NCBI GenBank assembly: GCA_905200265.1
Contig: CAJKJS010000109.1
Location: 1-5,656, forward strand
DNA length: 5,656 bases
Direction: 5' to 3'
Source: an uncultured Oscillospiraceae bacterium
GTDB taxonomy: Bacteria > Bacillota > Clostridia > Oscillospirales > Acutalibacteraceae
This document shows, in pieces, positions 1 to 5,634 of this stretch. A program made the translations under genes and the position numbers. Numbering within the stretch: position 1 is the first letter of the stretch; every line of letters begins with the position of its first letter. Under the pieces are notes generated by a model. The model ran no database searches. It saw only the letters and a list, made by a program, of their open reading frames with translations, and had not been told where the DNA came from.

Positions 1-828
1 GAAAGCCATGAGGCACTGGGGAACGAGCACTTTTTGCTGCTGACAGCGTACGAAGTGGATTTTAACGAAAGAGAAGGGGATAACTGGATACGGGGCAAAT
101 GTTGCCACTTAAACTTATATAGCCCCACGCCCTGCCCGCCCGGTCAGCCGGACGAGGGTATGAGCCGGGCTTATACTCCAGAATGCATTAACGCGATCAT
201 TCAAAAAGCCCGGGCGCTGGGGTACTTAGTCAGTTATAACCATCCTCAGTGGTCCATGGAAACCGGGGATAATTACAACCGGTATGAAGGGTGCTTTGCC
301 ATGGAAGTGCGCAATTATGGCTGTACGGCCGACGGGCGGCAGGATAGCGATAATATTCTGGTGTACGAAGAGATGTTGCGCCACGGCAAGCGCTTAGGTG
401 TGTTGGCGACAGACGATAATCACAACCGCTATCCCTTTGACCACCCAAACTGCGACAGTTTTGGCGGTTTTACCATGATTGCCGCACCGGAACTGACCTA
501 TGAAGCGATATTCCGAGCACTGCAAAATGGGGACTATTACGCATCCGGCGGACCGGAAATCAGGGGCGTATGGATCGAAGACGGATTTATCCACATCGAG
601 TGCGCGCCATGTGAAGAAATCATTTTAGCCTGCGGCAGCCGCCGGGCCGAACGGGTGGCAAGAGGCAACGGTCCGGCACTGACGGGTGCAAAATTCCCGC
701 TGCAAAAAAACGACGGATATGTGCGCCTGGAAATTAGCGACGAAAAGGGGAACCGGGCGTATACAAGAGCGTATTTCCCCGGGGACGATTTCGATGAAAG
801 CGTGTACGAAGGGAGTCGGGATCAGTGA
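1..828 (+). CDS. PHP-superfamily metal-dependent phosphoesterase, 5'-truncated by window edge
   Basis: The reading frame is open from base 1 and ends at TGA 826-828, so 275 codons are visible and the true start lies upstream. The fragment resembles PHP-domain hydrolases (histidinol-phosphatase-like), soluble enzymes that cleave phosphoesters with a cluster of metal ions. Counting visible codons, three of the expected metal-binding motifs can be seen: YEVD (Glu at codon 18), NHP (His at codon 81) and TDDNH (Asp 138, His 141). The first PHP motif (DxHxH) should lie in the missing N-terminal part. After codon 141 comes a region with 'GGFTMIAAPELTYEAIFRAL' and 'GDYYASGGPEI', as usual in these proteins, and then a beta-rich C-terminal tail. 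It overlaps the downstream acetyltransferase by 4 bp, so the two are probably cotranscribed and translationally coupled. The family is fairly sure; the substrate cannot be told from sequence. Confidence 0.85.
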   Translation, partial: ESHEALGNEHFLLLTAYEVDFNEREGDNWIRGKCCHLNLYSPTPCPPGQPDEGMSRAYTPECINAIIQKARALGYLVSYNHPQWSMETGDNYNRYEGCFAMEVRNYGCTADGRQDSDNILVYEEMLRHGKRLGVLATDDNHNRYPFDHPNCDSFGGFTMIAAPELTYEAIFRALQNGDYYASGGPEIRGVWIEDGFIHIECAPCEEIILACGSRRAERVARGNGPALTGAKFPLQKNDGYVRLEISDEKGNRAYTRAYFPGDDFDESVYEGSRDQ

Positions 829-1322
829 CGGTACGAAAAGCCGTGGAAACGGATTTACCGGGTGTGATGGCCATCTATCGCGGGGCCCAAACGTACATGG
901 TAAAAACCGGGAATCCCACCCAGTGGCCTGTGGGGCACCCGTCAGAAACGCTCATCCGGCAGGATATGGCGGCGGGCGTATGCTTTGTGCTGGAAGAAGA
1001 CGGGAAACTGGAAGGGGTCTTCGCCCTCTATGAAGGCGAAGACCCCACGTACCGGGTGATTCAGGGGGCCTGGCTGACAAATGGGCCCTATGTGACCGTG
1101 CACCGCTTAGCGTCTGCCGGGCGGAAAAACCGTGTGGCGGATCGGTGCTTTTCCTTTTGCGAAAAGTTTATGCGGGGCCGGTGCGTGAGCGTGCGGGTGG
1201 ATACCCACGAACAAAACGCCCCCATGCGCCGGGCCATTGCCCGGTGCGGGTTTACGTACTGCGGACAGATCACCGTTCACGACGGAACGCCCCGGCGGGC
1301 ATACGAAAAGATCATCCCCTGA
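825..1322 (+). CDS. GNAT-family N-acetyltransferase
   Basis: This gene encodes 165 residues, the usual length of a single GNAT domain, which moves an acetyl group from acetyl-CoA to an amine. The start is GTG at 825, inside the stop of the upstream gene (GTGA overlap), with a GGGAG ribosome-binding sequence at 811-815. An N-terminal 'VRKAVETDLPGVMAIY' resembles the GNAT opening strand and helix. The acetyl-CoA-binding motif A lies around residues 88-107 (VTVHRLASAGRKNRVA), and motif B around 123-147 (VRVDTHEQNAPMRRAIARCG, then FTYCG), where the Asn-rich 'HEQN' and 'GFTYCG' elements are characteristic. In motif A the expected R/Q-x-x-G-x-G/A loop reads R100-K-N-R103-V-A105, so the conserved glycine is arginine. 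The acceptor substrate is unknown. The family call is sound; an active enzyme is likely but not certain because of the altered loop. Confidence 0.88.
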   Translation: MTVRKAVETDLPGVMAIYRGAQTYMVKTGNPTQWPVGHPSETLIRQDMAAGVCFVLEEDGKLEGVFALYEGEDPTYRVIQGAWLTNGPYVTVHRLASAGRKNRVADRCFSFCEKFMRGRCVSVRVDTHEQNAPMRRAIARCGFTYCGQITVHDGTPRRAYEKIIP

Positions 1323-1988
1323 TTACAGCATGCGGGTTTCGTTGATGACCAGTTCGAAATTAAGTCCCAAAAAGGCGGCAGCGCTGCGGCACAGGGTCAT
1401 GCGCTGCAAAAAGATTTCAAAATAATCCATCACCGCGCAGATTTCGGTATCGATGCGAATGGACAGGGTGACAATGGAGCGTTCCCGGTCCACCAGCAGG
1501 CGGGAACTTTCGGCGGCAAAATTCACCCGGTCGTGAATATCAAAGCGGGAACGCACCCGGCTGGCCCGCACGCGGCTGCGGCGCACGTCGCTCTTATCCG
1601 CAAGGATCAGCGCAGCGGACAGCGGCGTCACGGCAGCGGCGGTGCCTTCGTCGTGGTTGCCAATGGCGGTGGTGATGGCCGTGGCCTCCCGGGGGGACAT
1701 GCCTGCCCGCAGAAGGATTTCGTATGCCAGCAAGGCACCGGTCAGCGCATGATTGCTGCGATTGACGGCGTTGCCGATGTCGTGAATAAACCCGGCAATG
1801 CGCCCCAGTTCGCAGGTGCGCTCGTCGTAGCCCAGTGTTTCCAGAATGTCCCCGGCTACTTTGGAAACCAGCCCGGCGTGGCCATAGCCGTGGTCGGTAA
1901 AGCCAATGACGCCCAGCGCTTCGTCGCCGGCTTCCAGTAAGGCACGGATTTCTTCATTGTGACGCATGGTATCAAAAGTAACAGTCAT
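1323..1988 (-). CDS. HD-domain metal-dependent phosphohydrolase
   Basis: The product is 221 residues, predicted cytosolic, with no signal peptide or membrane segment. It carries a full set of HD-superfamily metal ligands: His37 (DHGYGH), His69-Asp70 (FIHDIGN), His80 (NHALTG), His112 (GNHDEG) and Asp131 (LADKSD). Proteins of this superfamily hydrolyse phosphate esters, often of nucleotides; the substrate here is not known. I chose ATG at 1988 over an upstream in-frame start at 2027 because AAGGAG (2000-2005, minus strand) lies 11 nt before it and the upstream extension (MCAPRGRKGERE) is low-complexity readthrough of the leader. The C-terminal ~85 residues are arginine-rich then strand-like and have no motif I recognise. 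It reads toward the acetyltransferase, its TAA (1323-1325) directly abutting that gene's TGA, and away from the DUF134 operon, with which it shares an intergenic region. Confidence 0.9.
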   Translation of the reverse strand: MTVTFDTMRHNEEIRALLEAGDEALGVIGFTDHGYGHAGLVSKVAGDILETLGYDERTCELGRIAGFIHDIGNAVNRSNHALTGALLAYEILLRAGMSPREATAITTAIGNHDEGTAAAVTPLSAALILADKSDVRRSRVRASRVRSRFDIHDRVNFAAESSRLLVDRERSIVTLSIRIDTEICAVMDYFEIFLQRMTLCRSAAAFLGLNFELVINETRML

Positions 1989-1999
1989 GATTTCTCTCT

Positions 2000-2005
2000 C
2001 TCCTT
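2000..2005 (-). promoter_or_regulatory. Ribosome-binding site deciding the HD-protein start
   Basis: Read on the minus strand, AAGGAG is followed by 11 nt (AGAGAGAAATC) and then ATG at 1988. No similarly strong site precedes the upstream in-frame start at 2027. The spacing is slightly longer than ideal. Confidence 0.75.
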
Positions 2006-2007
2006 TT

Positions 2008-2022
2008 CGCCCCCGAGGGGCG
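2008..2022 (-). promoter_or_regulatory. Small GC-rich hairpin in the leader of the HD gene
   Basis: Bases 2008-2013 (CGCCCC) pair with 2017-2022 (GGGGCG) around a 3-nt loop. In the minus-strand transcript this stem-loop ends a few nucleotides before the AAGGAG ribosome-binding site. It is not followed by a U-run, so it is not an intrinsic terminator. It could stabilise the mRNA 5' end or modulate ribosome access; both are inference from position only. Confidence 0.4.
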
Positions 2023-2126
2023 CACATCTGGCAAATTTTGACTCTTTTCTTACCGTACCACGCCCGGCGCAGCTATGCAACCCTACCACGGTAAAAGCCC
2101 CGTAAAATTCAGGAAAAAGGGACTCT

Positions 2127-2148
2127 ATTATTGACATATGTTCATAAT
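2127..2148. promoter_or_regulatory. 22-bp imperfect palindrome over the -35 region, candidate operator
   Basis: The left arm ATTATTGACA (2127-2136) and the reverse complement of the right arm (ATTATGAACA, from 2139-2148) agree at 8 of 10 positions, around a central TA at 2137-2138. The central 8 bp (ACATATGT) are perfectly symmetric. The site fully covers the -35 hexamer and about half of the spacer, where a dimeric regulator would block RNA polymerase. The helix-turn-helix protein encoded directly downstream is the obvious candidate ligand, which would make it autoregulatory; that link is inference. Confidence 0.55.
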
Positions 2149-2159
2149 GGTGGTAGAAT
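2131..2159 (+). promoter_or_regulatory. Sigma-70/SigA-type promoter of the DUF134-reductase operon
   Basis: A perfect -35 hexamer TTGACA (2131-2136) is followed by a 17-nt spacer and a -10 hexamer TAGAAT (2154-2159), one mismatch from TATAAT. A TGG just before the -10 (2151-2153) fits an extended -10. Transcription would start near 2166, about 20 nt before the first ATG. Such a strong core promoter usually needs a repressor to be controllable, which fits the palindrome overlapping it. Confidence 0.88.
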
Positions 2160-2170
2160 GGAGCAAAAGA

Positions 2171-2177
2171 AAGGAGG
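2171..2177 (+). promoter_or_regulatory. Ribosome-binding site of the DUF134-NifX gene
   Basis: AAGGAGG, a near-perfect anti-Shine-Dalgarno match, lies 9 nt before the ATG at 2187. The short leader leaves no room for a riboswitch. Confidence 0.9.
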
Positions 2178-2186
2178 CGTATCACC

Positions 2187-2972
2187 ATGCCAAGACCCAC
2201 AAAACGGCGCTGCATTTGCGCGAAACCCAGTGTGACCCTGTTCGAGCCGGTCGGTGGCCGGGACGACGTGGTAACCATTGGATTTGATGAATTTGAAGTG
2301 ATGCGCCTGCTGGATTACGAAGCATACAGCCAGGAACAGTGTGCCAAAAAAATGCAGGTATCTCGTCCCACGGTGACAAGAATGTACGACCATGCCCGGC
2401 AGCAGGTGGTACGCGCACTGGTGGAAGGGAAAAAGCTGCAGATTCACGGCGGCGATGTGATTGTGTGCACGGCACTAAAGCCAGAGTGCATGGGAGCCAA
2501 GCATTGCTGCCACCGCCAACAGAAAGGGGAAGAAACCATGAAAAAGATCGCAGTGCCCGTGGAAAACGGACAGGTATTTGGCCATTTTGGAAAAAGCCGG
2601 GCATTTTTGCTCAGCGATACCGATAACGGCGCCGTGCTGGATCAGAAAATGCTGCCCGTAACCGGGGAAGGCCATGGGGCATTAGCCGGGTTGCTGAAAA
2701 ACGCCGGGGTGCAGGTGCTGCTGTGCGGCGGCATTGGGCCCGGGGCGCAGCAGGCTTTAAAAGAAGCGGGCATTACGGTGCTGGCCGGGGTGAGCGGCGA
2801 CGCAAAAGAAGCCGTTTTGGCGTACCTTTCTGGTACCCTTATTTCGGTGCCCGGGGCTACCTGTAATCATCACCACGGGGAAGGCCACAGCTGCGGTCAT
2901 CACGAAAGCGGGCACGACTGTGCCCATAACGAACACGGCGGCTGTGGGCACAACGGCTGCCACGGTGCATGA
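2187..2972 (+). CDS. DUF134 helix-turn-helix protein fused to a NifX/NifB-type dinitrogenase iron-molybdenum cofactor domain, His/Cys-rich tail
   Basis: The 261-residue product has three parts. Residues 1 to about 100 match the DUF134 family: the opening MPRPTKRR followed by C9-x-C11, then 'GFDEFEVMRLLDYE' and a helix-turn-helix around 48-69 (SQEQCAKKMQVSRPTVTRMY). A Cys-rich linker follows (C94, C101, C107, C108). Residues 118 to about 225 match the NifX/NifB-C-terminal family that binds or carries Fe-S/FeMo-cofactor precursors, with the classical start MKKIAVPVENGQVFGHFGKS and the 'LLCGGIGPGAQQAL' segment. The last 36 residues (226-261) hold 11 His and 5 Cys and probably bind metal. Start is ATG at 2187 with AAGGAGG before it. 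A second ribosome-binding site and ATG sit exactly at the domain junction. The stop (2970-2972) lies 14 nt before the reductase start, so the genes form an operon. A role as metal- or Fe-S-responsive regulator of that reductase is inference. No nitrogenase genes are visible, so a role in nitrogen fixation is not supported. Confidence 0.9.
   Translation: MPRPTKRRCICAKPSVTLFEPVGGRDDVVTIGFDEFEVMRLLDYEAYSQEQCAKKMQVSRPTVTRMYDHARQQVVRALVEGKKLQIHGGDVIVCTALKPECMGAKHCCHRQQKGEETMKKIAVPVENGQVFGHFGKSRAFLLSDTDNGAVLDQKMLPVTGEGHGALAGLLKNAGVQVLLCGGIGPGAQQALKEAGITVLAGVSGDAKEAVLAYLSGTLISVPGATCNHHHGEGHSCGHHESGHDCAHNEHGGCGHNGCHGA
2524..2540 (+). promoter_or_regulatory. Internal ribosome-binding site and in-frame ATG at the DUF134/NifX junction
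   Basis: A purine-rich AAGGGGAAG (from 2524) lies a few nucleotides before the in-frame ATG at 2538-2540 (Met118). That Met begins MKKIAVPVENG, the normal N-terminus of free-standing NifX-like proteins. Initiation here would give a separate 144-residue NifX-like protein with the His/Cys tail. Whether it is used is not shown by sequence. Confidence 0.55.
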
Positions 2973-2973
2973 C

Positions 2974-2978
2974 GGAGG
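2974..2978 (+). promoter_or_regulatory. Ribosome-binding site deciding the reductase start
   Basis: GGAGG lies 8 nt before ATG 2987. An in-frame ATG at 2969 overlaps the upstream stop as ATGA but has no ribosome-binding site before it, and it would add six residues in front of the flavoprotein strand MKVLILGG. The 2987 start is therefore preferred. Confidence 0.85.
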
Positions 2979-2986
2979 AAACCAGC

Positions 2987-5569
2987 ATGAAAGTATTGAT
3001 CCTTGGCGGCGTGGCCGCCGGTACCAAAACGGCAGCGAAATGGAAACGCATGGATCGTTCGGCCCAGGTGACGGTGCTCACTCGGGACAGCGAAATTTCC
3101 TACGCAGGGTGCGGGCTGCCGTACTATGTGGGCGGCCTGATCGAAGAACGCGACGAACTGATTGTGAACACCCCGGCCCAGTATGCGGCCTTGACAGGGG
3201 TGCAGGTACTCACTGGGTGGGAAGCCTTCCACGTAGACCCGGCGAAAAAAGCCGTCAGTGCCCGGAATGTGAGAACGGGCGAAGAAAGTACGTATGACTA
3301 CGACAAACTGGTCATCGCGGTGGGCGCTTCCGCCGTGAAACCGCCGGTGCCCGGCACAGACAAACAGGGCGTATTTGTTATGCGTACCCCCGACGATGCC
3401 GAGGCTATTCGCACGTATGTGAAAGAAAACAGCGTGCGCCGCGCTGTGGTGATTGGCGGCAGCTTTATCGGACTGGAAGCCGCCGAAAACCTGCAGACCC
3501 TGGGCCTGACGGTAACTGTAGCCGATATGGCTTCCCAGTTGCTGCCCGGTGTGCTGGATGAAGAAATGGCCGGGTACGTGCGCCGCCATTTGGTAAAAGC
3601 AGGCGTGCGGGTCATGACCGGCGCGGCTTTACAGAGCATTGAAGGCGAAGATAAGGTGCAGGGCGCTTCCATCGCCGGCCAGAAGATTCCCTGTGAACTG
3701 GTGGTACTGGCTGCCGGCATTCGGCCGAATACGGCCTTTTTGCAGGACACGGGCCTTACGATGGAAAAAGGCGCCATTTGTGTAGACGAACATCTGATGA
3801 CCAATTTGCCGGATATTTTCGCTGTGGGCGACTGCGCTCTGGTCACAAACCGGCTGACCGGCGCCCGCCAGTGGTCGCCTATGGGTTCTTCTGCCAATAT
3901 GGAAGGCCGCACCTTGGCGCTGAGCCAGGCAGGCCGGGGCGTTTCGTACCCCGGGGTACTGGGCACGGGCGTTGTGAAGATGCCGGGGCTCAATGCCGGG
4001 CGTACGGGGCTGACCCAGGCCCAGGCGGAAAAAGCCGGGTATCAGGTGGAAACCGTTGTGGCTGTTACCGATGACAAAGCCCACTATTATCCCGATGCCG
4101 GGATCTTTGTCACCAAGCTCATCGCGGACAAGGCCACCCACAAGTTGCTGGGTGTGCAGGTGCTGGGCCCCGGGGCTGTGGACAAAATGGTGGACATCGC
4201 CGTGATGGGCCTGAATATGGGCGCTACGTTAGAAGACTTTGACAACGGTGACTTTGCCTATGCGCCGCCGTTCTCTACGGCCATTCACCCGTTTGTGCAG
4301 GCCGTGTATATGTTGGAAAATAAGCTGTCGGGCGATATGGTCAGCATGACCCCCGCCGAATACGCTGCCGGGAAAGCCAAGGGCTGGACTGTGATTGACG
4401 CCAACAAGGTCCCCACCATCCGCGGTGCGAAGTTCGTGGACCTGACCAAGGTGGAAGGCCCCATCGATGGGCTGGATTTGCAGGAAAACCTGCTGTTGGT
4501 ATGTGCCCGCGGCAAACGCGCCTACTTCCTGCAAAACCGCATGCGCAAGGCCGGGTATACAAATACCTATGTGCTGGAAGGCGCCACCGCGTTTAACGAT
4601 GTGAAAGTGGCATCGGCTGGGGCAGCGGTTTCGCCCGAAGACGTCACCCGCGTAAAGGCCTTAGGCTTCTTGTGGGACAAGAACACCCCCGATTGCTTTA
4701 ATGGCCGCGTGATTACCCGCAACGGCCGTATTACGGCGGACGAAGCGAAGGTGATTGCCGAAGCTGCCGAAGAGTTCGGGAATGGCTATGTGACCATGAC
4801 TTCCCGGTTGACCATGGAAATTCAGGGCGTGCCCTATGACAACATTGAACCCCTGCGGGAAAAACTAATGCAGGCGGGGCTGGAAACCGGCGGTACCGGT
4901 TCCAAGGTGCGCCCGGTAGTTTCGTGCAAGGGTACGACCTGCCAGTATGGCCTCATTGATACCTTTAGCCTGTCGGAAGAAATCCACGAACGGTTCTTCC
5001 ACGGGTACAGCGATGTAAAACTGCCCCATAAGTTCAAAATCGCCGTGGGCGGGTGCCCGAACAACTGCGTAAAACCCGACCTGAATGACCTGGGTATTAT
5101 TGGCCAGCGGGTGCCGCAGATCGATTATGCCAAGTGCCGTGGCTGCAAGGTATGTCAGGTGGAAAACACCTGCCCAATCCATGTGGCTCATGTGGAAAAC
5201 GGGAAGATTACCGTGGACGACAATGCCTGCAACCACTGCGGACGCTGCCTACACAAGTGCCCGTTTGGCGCCTTTGAAGAAGCCGTCAACGGTTACCGCA
5301 TTTATATTGGTGGCCGTTGGGGCAAGAAAGTGGCCCATGGCCGGTACCTGAGCCCGGTGTTTACCAGCCGCGAAGAAGTGCTGGACATCGTAGAAAAGGC
5401 CATTTTGCTGTTCCGCGAACAGGGTATCACCGGCGAACGGTTTGCCGACACGGTAGAACGCCTGGGCTTTGAAAACGTACAGGCCCAGCTGCTGGATAAT
5501 GCGTTGCTCAGCCGCAAGGACGAAAACCTGAAGGCGCAAAAGCATCTAAAGGGTGGCGCTACCTGCTAA
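2987..5569 (+). CDS. Multidomain reductase: CoA-disulfide-reductase-like flavoprotein + rhodanese + siroheme nitrite/sulfite reductase half + 2x[4Fe-4S] ferredoxin
   Basis: This 860-residue cytosolic protein joins four modules. (1) Residues 1-445 form a pyridine-nucleotide-disulfide oxidoreductase: FAD loop GGVAAG (7-12), SYAGCGLPYYVGG with Cys42 matching the single active-site Cys of CoA-disulfide reductases, NAD(P) loop GGSFIGLE (157-164), FAD motif AVGDCA (279-284), and YAPPFSTA with Tyr425 in the dimerisation domain. (2) About 452-540 is a rhodanese domain with VIDAN (469-473) and active loop C506-ARGKRA. (3) About 575-715 is a nitrite/sulfite-reductase half: TSRLTMEIQ with Arg607 (probable anion/siroheme contact), then cluster cysteines C647, C652, C690 and C694. 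(4) About 714-765 holds two ferredoxin motifs, C717/C720/C723/C729 and C748/C751/C754/C758. Family knowledge gives NAD(P)H to FAD to Fe-S to siroheme electron flow. Reduction of sulfite, or of a persulfide delivered by rhodanese/Cys42, is inference. The C-terminal ~95 residues match no domain I can name. It is cotranscribed with the DUF134-NifX gene. Confidence 0.92.
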   Translation: MKVLILGGVAAGTKTAAKWKRMDRSAQVTVLTRDSEISYAGCGLPYYVGGLIEERDELIVNTPAQYAALTGVQVLTGWEAFHVDPAKKAVSARNVRTGEESTYDYDKLVIAVGASAVKPPVPGTDKQGVFVMRTPDDAEAIRTYVKENSVRRAVVIGGSFIGLEAAENLQTLGLTVTVADMASQLLPGVLDEEMAGYVRRHLVKAGVRVMTGAALQSIEGEDKVQGASIAGQKIPCELVVLAAGIRPNTAFLQDTGLTMEKGAICVDEHLMTNLPDIFAVGDCALVTNRLTGARQWSPMGSSANMEGRTLALSQAGRGVSYPGVLGTGVVKMPGLNAGRTGLTQAQAEKAGYQVETVVAVTDDKAHYYPDAGIFVTKLIADKATHKLLGVQVLGPGAVDKMVDIAVMGLNMGATLEDFDNGDFAYAPPFSTAIHPFVQAVYMLENKLSGDMVSMTPAEYAAGKAKGWTVIDANKVPTIRGAKFVDLTKVEGPIDGLDLQENLLLVCARGKRAYFLQNRMRKAGYTNTYVLEGATAFNDVKVASAGAAVSPEDVTRVKALGFLWDKNTPDCFNGRVITRNGRITADEAKVIAEAAEEFGNGYVTMTSRLTMEIQGVPYDNIEPLREKLMQAGLETGGTGSKVRPVVSCKGTTCQYGLIDTFSLSEEIHERFFHGYSDVKLPHKFKIAVGGCPNNCVKPDLNDLGIIGQRVPQIDYAKCRGCKVCQVENTCPIHVAHVENGKITVDDNACNHCGRCLHKCPFGAFEEAVNGYRIYIGGRWGKKVAHGRYLSPVFTSREEVLDIVEKAILLFREQGITGERFADTVERLGFENVQAQLLDNALLSRKDENLKAQKHLKGGATC

Positions 5570-5580
5570 AAACAGGGTAC

Positions 5581-5625
5581 GGGGGCATTCTCCCCTAGGA
5601 AAAATCCCTGGGGAAACACCCCTAG
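5581..5625. other. Non-coding tail with alternating G/C runs and competing hairpins, possible weak terminator
   Basis: Four runs alternate: G5 (5581-5585), C4 (5592-5595), G4 (5610-5613) and C4 (5619-5622). The first pair and the last pair can each form a 4-bp-core hairpin. Alternatively, the two middle runs pair (5592-5600 with 5605-5613, with two mismatches). On the plus strand the hairpins are followed by A-rich DNA, not T, so this is not a classical terminator for the reductase. Read on the minus strand, the 5610-5622 hairpin is followed by AGGGATTTTT, which could terminate a converging gene from the right. Confidence 0.4.
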
Positions 5626-5634
5626 AAAAACAAA

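Noticed and set aside
1533..1940. Plus-strand open frame of 135 codons opposite the HD-domain gene
   Set aside because: It is wholly antisense to an intact HD gene with all metal ligands, and the translation is Gly/Ala/Val-rich with no family resemblance.
2052..2080. Possible minus-strand promoter for the HD gene (TTGCAT at 2075-2080, TACGGT at 2052-2057, 17-nt spacer)
   Set aside because: Both hexamers match the consensus at only about half of their positions, so it is not distinguishable from chance. The HD gene promoter must lie in this region, but I cannot place it.
2187..2972. Nitrogen-fixation gene, suggested by the NifX/NifB-like domain
   Set aside because: NifX-like domains occur widely in non-diazotrophic anaerobes. 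No NifB radical-SAM part and no nitrogenase or other nif gene is present in the window.
2900..3589. Long minus-strand open frame (229 codons) opposite the start of the reductase and the DUF134-NifX 3' end
   Set aside because: It is antisense to two well-supported genes, has no recognisable domain or ribosome-binding site, and its His-rich composition mirrors the opposite strand. Long antisense frames are expected in GC-rich coding DNA.
3298..4141. Two overlapping minus-strand frames inside the reductase gene
   Set aside because: They are shadows of the reductase coding sequence, with no start signals and no recognisable domains.
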